64,000 bases of DNA. Origin: Ypsolopha sequella. Its lineage: Eukaryota > Arthropoda > Insecta > Lepidoptera > Ypsolophidae. The stretch lies in assembly GCA_934047225.1 (NCBI GenBank), contig OW203989.1, positions 15,227,977 through 15,291,976 of the forward strand. The letters are read 5' to 3'. This document shows, in pieces, positions 1 to 11,609 of this stretch. The number at the start of each line of letters is the position of its first letter. Position 1 is the first letter of the stretch. The translations under genes were made by a program, and so were the position numbers. Below the pieces are notes generated by a model. It was given only the letters and a program-made list of their open reading frames with translations. It did not search any database and was not told the origin of the DNA.

Positions 1-178
1 TTTGAAGATTTAACTTTTATAATGAAACTGAAAATAAAAAAAAATTTAATACGTCGATCTAAAACCTTAAAATCAACTGTCTAACAAAAAACAAATAATT
101 GAAATAGCTATTGAATTACAAGAATTATGAACTCATGAATCTGTAAGAAAATTTCAGCAACTTCATATGTAAAGACCT
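1..178 (-). repeat. Part of a TIR element cut by the window edge
   Basis: This stretch matches, in reverse complement, the left part of the element at 25963-26340. The shared core includes GAACTCATGAATCTGTAAG at about 129-147. The copy stops at the terminal block ending in AGACCT at 178, which corresponds to the AGGTC start at 25963. The remainder lies off the left edge of the window. It is non-coding. Confidence 0.6.
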
Positions 179-654
179 GTTATTTATCACTATAAAGTAA
201 ACAAAAAAAAATATTTCGATCATATTATGTCGTCACATGCTTTTTGTTAACTTTTGCCTGTACGTTTAATTATGCACTGCTGGAATGCAGCTCAATCGTT
301 CAAGTAGTTTTATAACCATGACTCCGATAGATAAAAACACCGAGACTATGACTTTTTATGTAGAAGCCCATGTAAAGTGAAATAACATACCATTGGTGCT
401 TAGTGATGTAGCTACTGCTACTAATACATAGGCTAACAGTAGTACAGGCGTATAATAGCTGATTGGAAAACTCATGATGAATATGAATAAAATTCATATC
501 ATGAAAGCATAGCTTGTATGATGATCGGCACCTGAAACAATCGAAATAAAAATCTAAAAACAAAAAGTCAGTCAAATAGATGCATGGGAACGTAACCCTT
601 AGTAATAGTACCTGATGGGAACTGTTATATAATATATAAAACAGTTCCCATATA
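179..654. other. No convincing gene; small hairpin
   Basis: A 132-codon open frame runs on the minus strand at 300-698, but it is biased towards Tyr, Phe, Ser, Cys and Ile as expected of AT-rich noise and matches no family I recognise. A 12-bp perfect inverted repeat (615-626 with 640-651, core TGGGAACTGTT) brackets a 13-nt AT loop. Confidence 0.4.
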
Positions 655-909
655 TAATATAACAGTGATATGGATACTCGGTAAGTGATCAGGACCAAGG
701 TCCAATTACCCTTTCTGCAAAATACGAAAAATATTAATTCTTACTCTATACTTGTTTATGAATGAACAACCCCGAGCCAATTAGTAAGTAAGTATAGACT
801 AAATTTTATTTTACGTTTGCCGCAGAAAGGGTCATTGAACTTTGTAACTGTCCACTTACAAAGTCTCCAGTATGAATTTGACTGCATAAATCAAAGTCAC
901 CTTATATAT
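655..909 (+). repeat. MITE family A, copy 1 (degenerate left end)
   Basis: Inverted halves share TACTCGGTAAGTG..TCAGGACCAAGGT on the left and the reverse of AAAGGGTCATTGAAC, GTCTCCAGTATGAATTTG on the right. The right terminus CACCTTATATATTC matches the ends of the copies at 25345-25586 and 34026-34280. The left terminus is poorly preserved here. There is no coding capacity, which fits a non-autonomous DNA element. Confidence 0.65.
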
Positions 910-949
910 TCAAATAATTATATACTTTCAGATGTTAATTACAGCCTGT

Positions 950-1172
950 TTCATACATACATACATACATACATATACACATATACTCACGCCTGTATCC
1001 CAGAGGGGTAGACAGAGACTACAGATTTCCATTTGCGACGATCCTGACACACCTCTTTCGCCTCTCCCACATCCATCAATCTAGTCATACAAGCTCTTCT
1101 AATCCGTGTACTTTTGACATTGCCCTTCTTCAATATCTCGCCAATTTGGTCAGTATACGTCCTTACGTCCAT
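950..1172 (-). pseudogene. LINE-like C-terminal fragment with (CATA)n tail
   Basis: A 61-codon frame (987-1172, minus) contains the stretches RRACMTRLMDVGEAKEVCQD and RRKWKSVVSVYPSG. It is followed downstream on the minus strand by a CATA/TATG microsatellite at 950-985. The same peptide, with point changes and a stop, is encoded on the plus strand at about 37675-37800 (RRACMARLMDFEEAKEVCQD). Two dispersed copies ending in a simple repeat indicate the 3' end of a retroelement. The clade is uncertain. Confidence 0.55.
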
Positions 1173-1189
1173 AGCCTATTTCAAAACTT

Positions 1190-2816
1190 ACTAATAAGCC
1201 CTATTCCGAACATTTAAAAATAGAAGTTTGTTTATGATACGTAACCTTCGATAAAATATGTAACACTCAGACCAATAAACCAAATGTAACACATAAACCA
1301 TCAGGCACTGTCACTCCAAGCGAAAAATCGCGCATTGCGAGAGAGGCGGATTCAGGGCAAAAGGGAAAAAAGTAGGTTTTATATTTTTATTAAAAAAATG
1401 AAAATAGCTAGCGAAATTTCAAATATCAAATCTCTAGATATTTGTTAAATGACACACCTAATAAAATATGTTTGAGTTCTGTATATGGTTACTATTCGTC
1501 AAACGAGGAGAAAAAGTGTGTTTGAAGTCCTCATTTCAACAATTATTTAGGAAAATGTATCAAAACATGTTTTCCAATTTCAAAACCCGAGATTATATAA
1601 TCAAAATGCATATACAAGAAATTTATTAAAATTTTTGGTGTATTTCATGAAATACACAGAAAAGAAATACCCGTATTTTTTCGCATATCGTCTTAATAGC
1701 AATCACTGAAACAGGACCTAAGTTATATAATTTATATAATTTTGTTGAAGTCCCGCATATATTTTCAGGTCGATTGCAGGTAATGCTTGAGTCGACCTGT
1801 GTCGGTAAAAATATCGACAAAAACTATATTGAAATAACGTTCATATCAGATAGCGCAAAATAGGGGACAATAATACTTTAAATGGAAAAAATAATCGATA
1901 GATGATTTTTCTAAGCAATATTTTCCTTGTATTTTAGTGCATGAACCATTCAAATACCATTAGCGATTTCAAATAAAATAGTTAATTTTACTTTATTTTT
2001 GTCTAAAACAGCTTGTCTTTGAACTCATACTGTTCTTTTAACGCAAGAATAATTTTTCAGAAATATTTTTTTTCCCTATACAAATAACATTATATATATT
2101 TGTTTATTATTTTTAAACGCCTCATTTAAGAGTAATATCGTTTTCAGTAAGAGTAATTTTCAGATGACGCTAGAAAAGGCGCCTTAACAGGCAGACAAAG
2201 AATGAATGTAGAGCTTTTTTTATGGAATCTTAAAAAAGGCGAGGGTATCCGGAGAAATCCGTCCTGGTCTAACGCTTTCATTTTACACTTGACTATCCTG
2301 CTCAATGGAAGCAGGCCGCTCAGAAATCTCACGATTTCAAAGGGCGTTTATTTATTATTTTGGAATGAAAAGGATAAGTTTTTAGTACAACGGCCGTTTT
2401 ATATCTCATTTTGTACCACGTTTACTTTGGTATAAGTTTTATTGTCCAAAAATAACTCAAATAAAGTTATATTTACATCATATCTTTGCGATTACGTATG
2501 TAAGTAATCGCCGCGTATAGAACGGCCGAAATAAGAGTGAAATATAACATAATAATGTATTTTTAAAGTAGGTTTGAAAAGAGACAAATTGGGAGAACCC
2601 CGCCTTAACACTATATCAATGAATGCGTAATACCGGCAGTTATCTTGCAAGGCGTGGAAACTAACGAACAAAATATTGTACTACCAGCTCATTCATGTCT
2701 CACATCGATTTACGAGTAGGTATGTCTCACGGAGGTCGAGGCTGACGGCGGCGCACGATTGTACCTACGTTAATACCACAAAATAGATACTACCAGAAGG
2801 TCGACTCCATACAACG
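1190..2816. other. No recognisable gene
   Basis: AT-rich sequence without a supported gene. A short block at about 1345-1400 (GGCGGATTCAGGGC, then TTTTATATTTTTATTAAAAAA) recurs at 37243-37305, so it is an old dispersed repeat. Two overlapping opposite-strand frames at 2144-2435 (62 and 77 codons) have no recognisable domain. Confidence 0.4.
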
Positions 2817-2949
2817 AGCGAAAACAGACGCACACATGCATAGACGCGTACGTATGATGATCTCGGCAGAATTTCGTATTGGCATTCGACCGACTTCGGC
2901 CGAGATCTTCGTACGTACGCTTCTATGTGTGCGTGCGCCTGTTTTCGCT
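2817..2949. repeat. Hairpin with 51-bp arms
   Basis: The left arm 2817-2867 (begins AGCGAAAACAG, ends GATCTCGGC) is matched in inverse by 2899-2949 (begins GCCGAGATC, ends CTGTTTTCGCT). A few mismatches occur inside the arms, and the loop is 31 nt. The arms are rich in CG and ACGT-type steps against an AT-rich background. This is probably a short foldback or MITE remnant. Confidence 0.75.
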
Positions 2950-3007
2950 AGTTAAACAGTGTGAACCTTCTGTAAGTGGTTATTTTGTGACAATACCCTG
3001 GCCGCGC

Positions 3008-3140
3008 TGGCTTATCCTTATCACAATGAAATCTGGATTGTTTTTAGGGTTCCGTAGTACCTAAATGGTACAAAACTTATCCTTATCATTATGAAATCTG
3101 GATTGTTTTTAGGGTTCCATAGTACCTAAATGGTACAAAA
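3008..3140 (+). repeat. Local tandem duplication of about 65 bp
   Basis: The unit beginning CTTATCCTTATCA and ending CCTAAATGGTACAAAA occurs twice in succession (about 3011-3075 and 3076-3140) with only a few differences. It duplicates the left terminus, GGGTTCC(G/A)TAGTACC, of the element at 3044-3838. Confidence 0.8.
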
Positions 3141-3838
3141 GGAACCTTTATGGTCACAGCCTCATAACTTTAGCACCGTTAAAGATAAAGACTTGAAGTT
3201 TGGCAAAAAAATAGCATTTGCCGGCCCAAGTAACAAGGTGTAAAAAAATGTCAAATTTCAAATTGTTCAAAATATTTCCAATACAAAAGAGAGAAAATTA
3301 TTAGATATTAAAGGGCTAAATGTAAAAATATATAAGTTATCTATAATTACTGGCACTGATTTCGAGAAATCTTGAAAAAAATGCTTGTCCCCCTTTATCT
3401 CCGAAACTGATGGACCGAAAAAATTGCGATTATTGTTCATAACTAGCCAATTACAGGAAAATTATAGCGATTTATAAAAATAAATATAAAAAAAACTAAA
3501 AAAAAGAAACCTTTCAAATAAAAATAATATGGATATCAAATTTTAGATATTAAAGAGCCTGATGTAAAAATATATAGTTTGGGTATATTTCCTTGCATCT
3601 ATTTCGAGAAATCTTCGGAAAATCACAAAAAATTCATGTCCCTTTCATCACCAAAACTGGTGAACCAAAAAAATATAAAAAATATCATGGTAATATGTGC
3701 TTACGTAAAGATTACGGGAAAAATATAGCGGTTAAGAAATACCGAAAACAAAATGACAAAATTAAATTTTCTGTTCCCAAAGCTGTCGAATTACGGAACC
3801 CTAGGTACGCCAGTCTGACTCGCATGTGACCGGTTTTT
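3044..3838 (+). mobile_element. ACGGAACCCT-family non-autonomous element
   Basis: It begins TTTTTAGGGTTCCGTAGTACC and ends ACGGAACCCTAGGTACGCC, then GTCTGACTCGCA and CCGGTTTTT. A related copy lies inverted at 53885-54405 and shares internal blocks such as GGTGCTAAAGTTATGAGG and ATTTCTCGA. The sequence repeats across the window in several lengths (36690, 47244, 54724). It is non-coding. Lepidopteran genomes are full of this repeat type, but I cannot assign a named superfamily from sequence alone. Confidence 0.7.
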
Positions 3839-3889
3839 AAAAGTTACCTTTATTTACTTACGTAAAATGACTGAATTAAGGGATAAAAT

Positions 3890-4020
3890 AGCGACAATAA
3901 CTTGGGTCTAAAGCCTCCTTCAGACGTTGCTGAATTAGCAAAACTAAATGAGAAAGCAATGCTAAATCAGCAACGCTAAAGGCTATCAGACTCTATTAGA
4001 TTAGTATGAGCCAATTTAAC
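3890..4020. repeat. Small inverted repeat around AGCAACG
   Basis: AAAGCCTCCTTCAGACGTTGCTGA (about 3911-3934) and the reverse of TCAGCAACGCTAAAGGCT (about 3968-3985) form an imperfect stem. This may be a decayed MITE. Confidence 0.35.
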
Positions 4021-4130
4021 ATGATTATAATAAGTTAGTGGAAATTTTGTTGCTGCTGGATTCACCATGAACTGACCCAAGAACAAAAACGGGGTCGAGT
4101 TGATTGGTGTAAAAATATATTATGTTGGAT

Positions 4131-4575
4131 GAAAATGAAAATTTCTTTATTTCAAAATAAGTTACCTAAATTATTAAAACTCTAGTTCCCACAGAAAGTT
4201 TCCTTGTGTAGTGGAAACTAGGCTCCTCCCAAAATATATTTAAACATAAAGAAATTAAGACGTTAATTTACAGTCTAATAAGCTTAATAGGTACATCATA
4301 TTTATATAATAAAACAATATAAAACCTACTTATTTACATGAGTATGGCATAAAGACATAAAGATACTTATTGTTAATAATGTACGATTTTGTGTTGTATT
4401 AGAGATAGTTTGTAAGTTGTGTGTGAAGGTGTGTAGTGTATATCTGTGTGAAATGAGTGTGTGAGAGTAAATTGTATGAAATTTCTTAAATTCCTTACTT
4501 ATGATGTTATAGATGATTTTTAAATGTTGACTATAAAAGAGGATAAAAGTAAAAAAGCGTTTAATTTAAGGCGAT
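4131..4575 (-). mobile_element. LINE 3' UTR, copy A (5'-truncated)
   Basis: On the minus strand this ends AAATAAAGAAATTTTC, which resembles a poly(A)-signal terminus. It aligns over its whole length to the interrupted copy at 11365-12835 and shares CCACTACACAAGGAAACTTT and the GTGTGT-rich block at 4400-4470. Copy B continues upstream into a LINE reading frame and copy A does not, so copy A is a 5'-truncated insertion. It is useful because it shows the uninterrupted state of the site disrupted in copy B. Confidence 0.7.
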
Positions 4576-5984
4576 ATTATACATATCCTAAGTCGATCAC
4601 GGACGTTCAAATGTTGTGTATGACATTATGAGAGGAGATGAAACATGGATATATTGTTACATTTCGGAAAGAAATCAACAGTCTTCTGTATGATCGGCGT
4701 TCATTAAGTGACAGTAAACCAGCAAAATTGAGGCAGGCGAGAAGCGTGCATTTAAATTATAGATTATATTCAAGCAAAAAGTTAAACCATTACAACAACA
4801 GTGAAAGAATTATTATATAAATATAATAGTAGTTACAGAGATTACTAGCGCAAATGTAATTAACGGCTATGTTCCGAGGGCGGCGAATGAAAAAACATAG
4901 AAGACGAATTTCTAACAAAGTGTCATTCGAAAATGGCACCACGGACTGAAGGAAGGCCAATGGCACATGATTGGTTCGTGCTGTTGTCATCTTAGAGCAT
5001 GTACCAGGTTGTCATTGCACACTAGGCCTGCCGTGATTGCCCGACTCAAAAACACAGTGAACGCTATTGGAGCCGTCGCTATACAAAATTGTGTTCAGCA
5101 CATTGTATCGTAATTTATCAGCTCTAATCTGATTTCTATGTTTTTTTCGTTCACTGCCCAAGGGAACTTCCAGTCCCGAGGAAAAAAACTATAACCTATG
5201 TACATGTATATAAAAGCCTATGATTCTCACAGTTATAACAAAGAAATAATTTTCAAATTCGGCTTAGTAGTTCCAGAGATTACCAAACAAACTAACAAAC
5301 AAATTTTACCTCTTTATAATATATAAATGTTGGTTTAGGCTATTTATGGTAGAAGTCCTTGAAAAATTATTACTTTATTTCGTGTATTACCATAACAACG
5401 TATATCGATATCTATGAAACTACTGTTACTAAATTTATTACACAATAAATTTTATTTGTAGACACATACTTCATTTCATATAATGGCACCTAGCTATCTT
5501 CCCCAAGCAATTCGCCGTCAAGTAACCGCATTTTATTTCCAGCAAACCAGCAAAACGACTACAACTTTAATTACGAATATGCTTCCAAGACTGGTTTGCT
5601 ATGGTTTTATTTATCTTTTTTCGCCGCATCCTTTCTCGCAATTTATTCCTAGGGCTAGGGCATACGTATCGACGCTCAATCAGACGGGTGGCCGCAAGAA
5701 TGCGGTCCTTCAGGTGCTTCCGAAGTGATCTCGCATACCTTCTATCTAAACCAGTGTATCATGGATTAAGTGACGCCTGCAAAAACAAGATACCAAATTT
5801 TAATATTGTATGTTTGCATCTCGTATAGGGATTGTTCAGAACTTAATGCACGTCACTTCCGTGTTCGACTTCAAGAAAGAATTTTGCAGATCATTTTCAT
5901 ATTTAGTGCTTGACCATAAAAGTACTTTGAAAGGTGAAATTCTGTAGGCATATAAAGTAGTCAAAAATGCAAAAAAAAAATATT
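4576..5984. other. No supported gene; decayed repeats
   Basis: Contains a block at 5140-5330 (CCCAAGGGAACTTCCAGTCCC and the following TTACAAAGAAATAATTTTCAAA-like text) related to the repeat at 18030-18430. Overlapping frames at 5483-5828 sit in locally GC-richer sequence. The minus-strand reading contains RRYARSLRKHLKDRILAATR, which looks more coding-like than chance, but I cannot name it. Confidence 0.35.
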
Positions 5985-6117
5985 TACTCGAGCGCGTCAG
6001 GTTTTCGGAAGGGGTGTTAAGTAGGCCCCAAGGAAGCTGCCTTTAAAAAAAACTGACGATTTCGGCGTGACGATAAGTTACGATGAATTTTTGAAAATGC
6101 AAAAAAGAAAGTTTTTT

Positions 6118-7014
6118 TGAAATACTCGAGCGCGTCAGATTTTCATAGGGGAGGTTTATCTCGGTATCCTGAAAGCATGTTTTCTTAATCTGACAAAAAT
6201 GTTGGTGGGTTCTCTTAATCTGACCGAAAAAGGTTTTTTGGTTTCTTTTTTTTTCCTTTCTTTCTGCTTGATAAAACGGGGAATTTAAGAATGACAATAA
6301 AGCGATAGATACAACCAACGTAAATGTAGATGAAATGTAGTACGAATTGTATTATTTATTGTATAAAAAAATGAAATGATATAAAAATTGTATTATAATT
6401 TGAGGATCAACAGGCTATTGAATAATATACATACATGAAACTGTACATGTTAATAATACTTTTGTATACAGATACGCGTAACTTTTTCCGAGTCCACGAA
6501 AATTGTCGAGAATAAAAGTCACATAATTTAATCATCGTTATTTCATATCAATTTTTTAACACCCTCAGTTTTCGAGATATACTCAAAAAACCGGGAGTGA
6601 GTTTTTATGATGCTTCAAGTCAAAAAGTTTTAACTTTGGACAAAAATGTAAAGAGACCTTTTTTGTGTAAAATAAAATTACCTTTTTTGTTTATTTAAAC
6701 TTTTTTTTTGTAAAATGTATCGTTCGCGCCTTATATGCCGCAACGCGTTTTTCGGAAGACGAAATGGCTCCTCCACACTTCCGGTCATGCGGAAACCGGC
6801 AGATTTTGTATTTTTAGTAAGTTTTAGATTATATTCTTCAAAATAAAAAAAATAAAAATCGCGCTCGAGAATGCCGGATTAACGTTTTTTTTTTACAAGT
6901 TCGCGACCCTATAACTCGGCGGCGTCAAGGACTTATCGTCAGATTAGTTAAATTTAGTCTTAAAACACTAAAATCAACCCCCAATATCTTAATCTGACGC
7001 GCTCGAGTATTTCA
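6118..7014. mobile_element. DNA element with perfect 24-bp TIRs
   Basis: The left terminus 6118-6141 and the right terminus 6991-7014 are exact reverse complements over 24 bases, with core CTCGAGCGCGTCAGATT. A further partial terminus of the same kind (ACTCGAGCGCGTCAGG) lies at about 5987, and CTCGAGTATT recurs at about 7104, suggesting a nested or duplicated end. The internal 850 bp has no transposase frame, so the element is non-autonomous. Confidence 0.8.
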
Positions 7015-7179
7015 GACTATCGATTTTTTTTTACTAATCTGATCATCTATCCTAGGCGCGCGTCACTACATATAGAGCTAAATACTTTACAAGGTTGTTC
7101 TACGCTCGAGTATTACCGAAAATTCCCCTATTCGCCTCCCTAACTAATAGCTTTGATATGGGGAAGTTTTCACGTAGGC

Positions 7180-7440
7180 AATTTGCATTATATTATTTTG
7201 GCAGCTGAGGGACTTGGATTTGGAGGGCCGGAGTCATAAAAAAGTTCAAGGGTTTAATTTCAAACTAGGGGATGCCCCTCAACATTGGGAATTTCCTAAA
7301 ATCTTTTCTTAGTGGTTGTCTGCGTCATACAAGGAATGTACAGTCCAAATTTCATGTTCGTTGGTCCAGCTGTTTGGTCTGGGCTTTGACCGATCAGTCA
7401 GTCAGTTAGGGTATTCTTTTATATTTATAAAGATTTATTT
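7180..7440 (+). repeat. Dispersed repeat (GGGAATTTCCTAAAATC block)
   Basis: The blocks TTCCTAAAATC, TCTGCGTCATACAAGGAA, AATTTCATGTTCGTTGGTCCA and GATCAGTCAGTCAGT recur in the same order at 23610-23720. Two diverged copies of a non-coding interspersed repeat. Confidence 0.55.
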
Positions 7441-7584
7441 CCTATGATTATTTATTTGTATTATTGTTCTCTACCATCTGTAGAGAAACGTATGTTTTAT
7501 TTTTTAGAAAAAAGTTACTAAGATTGTTTACAAGTGTCACTTTTACTTTTTTATTAACATACCCAACTAATATGTAATTTTTTT

Positions 7585-7670
7585 TTGCATTCGGCTGTTG
7601 ACGGCCCCACACTGAGGGTCGAAATATATCGAGTAATATTTTTTTTATTGTTTTAATAATAATACTAATA
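7585..7670 (+). repeat. Repeat end: TGACGGCCCCAC..GAGGGTCGAAATATAT
   Basis: A short terminal block, GACGGCCCCACACTGAGGGT then CGAAATATATCGAGTAATATT, shared with 8365-8440, 13583-13660 and 41210-41290. The four copies have a common right-hand end. Confidence 0.55.
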
Positions 7671-7924
7671 AATAATCATAGGAAATAAATAAAGCTTATA
7701 AAAGCAAAATATTATCTTTTATAACGTATATAGATTTATAGGATTTAAGCTACACTAGTTTTTAATAATGTTGCTTACTCTCCTACTTTCGCACCTCAAG
7801 CTCCCCCAGGTTTATTAAAACGCGATTCTTATAAAAGTTATAGTGATGTATCATTATCTTTTTTTAATAATTTATATCGCCGAAGACACCTAAACCTATA
7901 GTAAAAAATCAAATTATCTCTGAA

Positions 7925-8040
7925 TCCCCGAGCGAAGGGGTGTCAAAAAGGTGTTTACGAATATGGACAGTGAAAAGCAAGTCATTCGTACACCTATGTT
8001 AAACCAACGATTAATACGTCCCAGCGATGGGTGGTGATGA
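7925..8040 (-). mobile_element. SINE body fragment
   Basis: On the minus strand this reads CATCGCTGGGACGTATTAATCG, then a pyrimidine-rich stretch and ACACCCCTTCGCTCGGGG. This matches the tail half of the SINEs at 10465-10820 and 60441-60805 (TTGGGACGTAATAATCG..). The tRNA-like head is missing. Confidence 0.55.
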
Positions 8041-8219
8041 AAAAAAATGAAAAAAAATGAAAAATGGTTTATTGGTTGTATAAGCTCTTAAAAATTAGAA
8101 AGGTGGTGACCGGAGTCTTCTTTTAAGCTGAGAGCAGCCTCTCATGATCCCTCTCGTCTATCTCGTAAATTAATAAAATATTAATAAATTAATAACAAAA
8201 TATTCAGAATCGGAGCAAT

Positions 8220-8440
8220 CTGCATGATAACGCCTAGCAAAATTCTCCCTTGAAAAGTCTGGTTCATGATTTAAAATATACTTTTTTTATATTTTTATAT
8301 CAACAGATGTCAGCGTTTTTCTAACTTCAAATACCTGTATATGTCATTTAATATTTTTCTATTCGCCTGATGACGACCCCACTGAGGGGTCGAAATATAG
8401 CACCTAAAATCATTTAATTAAGTATTTATACATATTTATG
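8220..8440 (+). repeat. Dispersed repeat, uninterrupted copy
   Basis: Runs from GCATGATAACGCC through TTTTATATCAACAGATGTCAG to CTGAGGGGTCGAAATATAG. The copy at 40847-41290 is collinear but carries a 196-bp insertion at the ATCAACAGATG point, so this copy represents the empty site. Confidence 0.65.
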
Positions 8441-10464
8441 TGGAATGTAAAATATATAAAAAGTAAATTAATAAATGAATATCTCGTACCGTAACACAAA
8501 AAAGTATCAAAGTGGAAAAGCCCTGCAGGGTCCACTGCTGGTCAGAGACTCTCTACCGGCTCCAGACCACAGGATCCAGGGAAGGGCATCTTCATAACAA
8601 ACCAGTTACATCGCTTGCACTCTCTTCTGCATCTTCACATCTAATATAAAGGGACATCTGTTCATCTGTATTTTGAAACTTTATTAAGAGCGCACCGAGC
8701 TTTTTACACAGTCAAACACGTTTTTATAACCCTTGTTTGAAGTAGTAAACAATTAAACTAAAATCTAGGGAAATATATTGGATTTATTGGGTATATATAC
8801 TATATAGACTGTATACACGATGGAAACACGATTTGATAAAGTTGACTCGATCGAATAAATTCGCAAAGTTACTTCTTTTCGAGTATTTTTTTCCTCTATT
8901 TATTTCCTACTTTTTTATATAAATAAGTAATTTGATAAGAAGGCCCAAAAAAGGCAAAGTTACAAAGATAATAATTATATTTCACAAAATCCATTGCTTG
9001 GGAATATATAAAATAGTACATTACGATACGAGAGCGATGAAACGTTTTCTGACGAGTGTGAGTTTGCGGCACGAACCGAAGGCGAGTGCTGCAATCACAC
9101 GAGTCGAGAAAAAGTTTCTCGCACGAGTTTCGTATAATTTTTTATAGCACAAGTGCGAATGATGCCGACTTTACGCACGCGCAGCGTGCGTAAAGCGGTC
9201 ATTTTACGCACAGTGTGCTATAAAGTATTTTTGGAATGCGTTAAAGACGGAATCTTCAGAAATCAAATTCTATGAGAAAAATCATCTCAAACGTTCATCG
9301 TATCAATATTTAACGATCAAATCAGAAGAGATCTAGATAATGCTTTTATATTTTTTTAACACATCTAATATTAGTCAAGTTCTTGTATTGTTACAAATTT
9401 ATTGATAATTTGAAATAATCCCATAAGTATTCTACATAAAAAAAGAACAAAAAAGAAAACGAATGAACCCAAGGTGGAGCAGATGGCGTATTTCAGTCAA
9501 TAGAATTTATATCGACACTTGCACTAAGGGACTATTGCGGGAACTGGTTATGCAACTCGGTTATGCTTTCAGACATAAATATAAAGTCCGTACCGCCAAA
9601 GAAGTCCCGTAAATTAAGACATTTTGGTCCAGAATCCATAGAAAATAAGATACTTCTGCAGTGGCGTGTGCACTAGTTTGCTTCGTAATTCTATATTTTG
9701 TAGTGGAACTAGAAATAAAATGGGAACTAAAATGTTTTTCTGCGTCATCGTGTCAAAAGTTATAGAACAAGATTATTTGGTTAGACTTTGCAGCATGACA
9801 TATGTTAAGTAAATGTCTTAAATGTGGTGTTGATTACATAATTCAACAATTCGCAAAACAATCAAACCCATATACATTTTATTTACTGCAATAATTACCA
9901 AATTCCCAATTTTTTATCTTCTTGTACTTGGAAAAGAGTACGAAAACACTTCGATGTCGTATAGGTTATATTTAGTTTTGTATTTATTTTACTAAGTTAA
10001 AAATAGTAGGCACTCGACCTGCCTTGCATGTAATTACTATAAGGTTTTTTAAGTTGATTTGCTTGGACGTCTGCTTGCTCATTCGTGACCTTTAAAAAAT
10101 GCAGGGCCCTCACGACATACCCAAAGAAATAAATAAAATGTAAGAAAACGTATTCACTGCAAATTCCTATTCTTTGTTTCTGAAATATGTTGACAATCCG
10201 TACGTATTTTCCTATATTAGAATGATACTTAGCACAATGTTTACAATTTCGAGGTCTGAATTTAAAAAGTTCTTGTGTCCCAAAATGGTGTTCTGAGACA
10301 TTAAAAGTTAAAAGAGCTCGTGTCAAAAAATAAGTCCCTCGGTCAAGTTTATTTATGTAGGAATATGAATAGAATATTAATTGGAATATTTTCAGATAAA
10401 AAAATGACTAAGAGACTTTTGGGTTTTGGCCATTTAGTGAGGCATGTAGAATTTTTATATATAA
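8441..10464. other. No recognisable gene
   Basis: AT-rich and non-coding as far as I can tell. It contains a perfect hairpin at 9170-9194 (TTTACGCACGC, 3-nt loop, GCGTGCGTAAA) inside a CG-richer repeat-like block (9040-9240). The 109- and 71-codon open frames here show no family features. Confidence 0.4.
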
Positions 10465-10820
10465 ACATATATTACAATAAATATATCGTCATGACATTAA
10501 TCCGCGAGGGGGTGTCAGAGGTGTGAACTTTGAAATGCAAGTCACAGACCATCTTCGGTACAATCGCTTTTCACCGGCGATTATTACGTCCCAACGTGAT
10601 AAGTGGTGAGCCCATCGCTGTACTTTTGGCACAAATACACGCTTTTTAGGGCATGCAGGTTTCCTTACGATGTTTTCCTTCACTGTTCGACAAGTGGTAA
10701 GTAATAACAAATGCTATGTACATAAATTCCGAAAAACTCATTGGTGCATGCCCGACCGGGGATGGAACCTGTATCTCAAGATTAAGAGGCCAGCGTTCTA
10801 CCCCTGAGCTAACGCGCCGC
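10465..10820 (-). mobile_element. tRNA-derived SINE, copy 1
   Basis: On the minus strand the head at about 10820-10755 reads like a tRNA gene, with an A-box-like TTAGCTCAGGGGTAGA and a B-box-like GGTTCCATCCC. The body follows, with TTTTTCGGAATTTATGT, ACCACTTGTCGAACAGTG, TTGGGACGTAATAATCG and the end near CATGACGATATAT. The copy at 60441-60805 aligns end to end. RNA polymerase III transcription from the internal boxes is the expected mode for this class. Confidence 0.8.
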
Positions 10821-11364
10821 TTAGAATTTTTAAGATTTAATCAATTTTTATGTTACAAAATAAAATTCTGTGAAGCTTTTTCTGTATTTAATAAAATAAC
10901 AGCCTCGACCCGCCAAAACACTGATAAACTAAAGAAAAAAAATATTACAATGATATTTACATCTTCATGTGGAACGAATAGCAATTCTTACTTTACCTTG
11001 ATGACACGAAAGTCACGAAACTAAAATTGTTCTATTACTGCTATTACGTAATTTTGTAGTATTTTGTACAGACCTCTAGGTAAACGTTCCGCTAAACTAT
11101 GAGGGGAAGACTTTTAACGTACCACAGAAGGTTTCTTCACCTGACATTTGTGGACAACTTAGCTATTATGTCCCATTTGTCAAAACGGCCGGAGACAAAC
11201 CCTAGGTTTTCGGTAGTTACCTGACTGTCACTGGTTTCATCTCTGACCACTCTTTTTGGGATTAGCATCGTGACTTTTTTTTGTGTCTTGGCGACGGCTG
11301 CTATTTTAAGCGCAACTTTTTGCCAGTGTCAAGTTAGATTCTGACATGGTTAGTATATATTTAT
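10821..11364. other. No recognisable gene
   Basis: Nothing convincing beyond AT-rich sequence. The block around 11095-11340 is less AT-biased than its surroundings, but its frames are interrupted. Confidence 0.35.
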
Positions 11365-11609
11365 TTGAAAATTTCTTTATTTCAAAATAAGTTACATAAA
11401 TTATAAAAACACTAGTTCCCACAGAAAGTTTCCTTGTGTAGTGGAAACTAGGCTCCTCCCAAAATATATTTAAACATAAAGAAATTAAGACGTTAATTTA
11501 CAGTCTTAACTAGCTTAATAGGTATACAATATTAATATAATAAAACAATATAAAACCTAATTATTTATAAAAGTATGACATAAAGACATAAAGATACTTA
11601 TTGTTCATA

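Noticed and set aside
300..698. 132-codon minus-strand open frame
   Set aside because: Residue use is typical of AT-rich noise, it overlaps a MITE end, and no domain or splice context is visible.
5483..5828. Small host gene
   Set aside because: Frames on both strands overlap and none has a recognisable domain or splice signals; left as unassigned.
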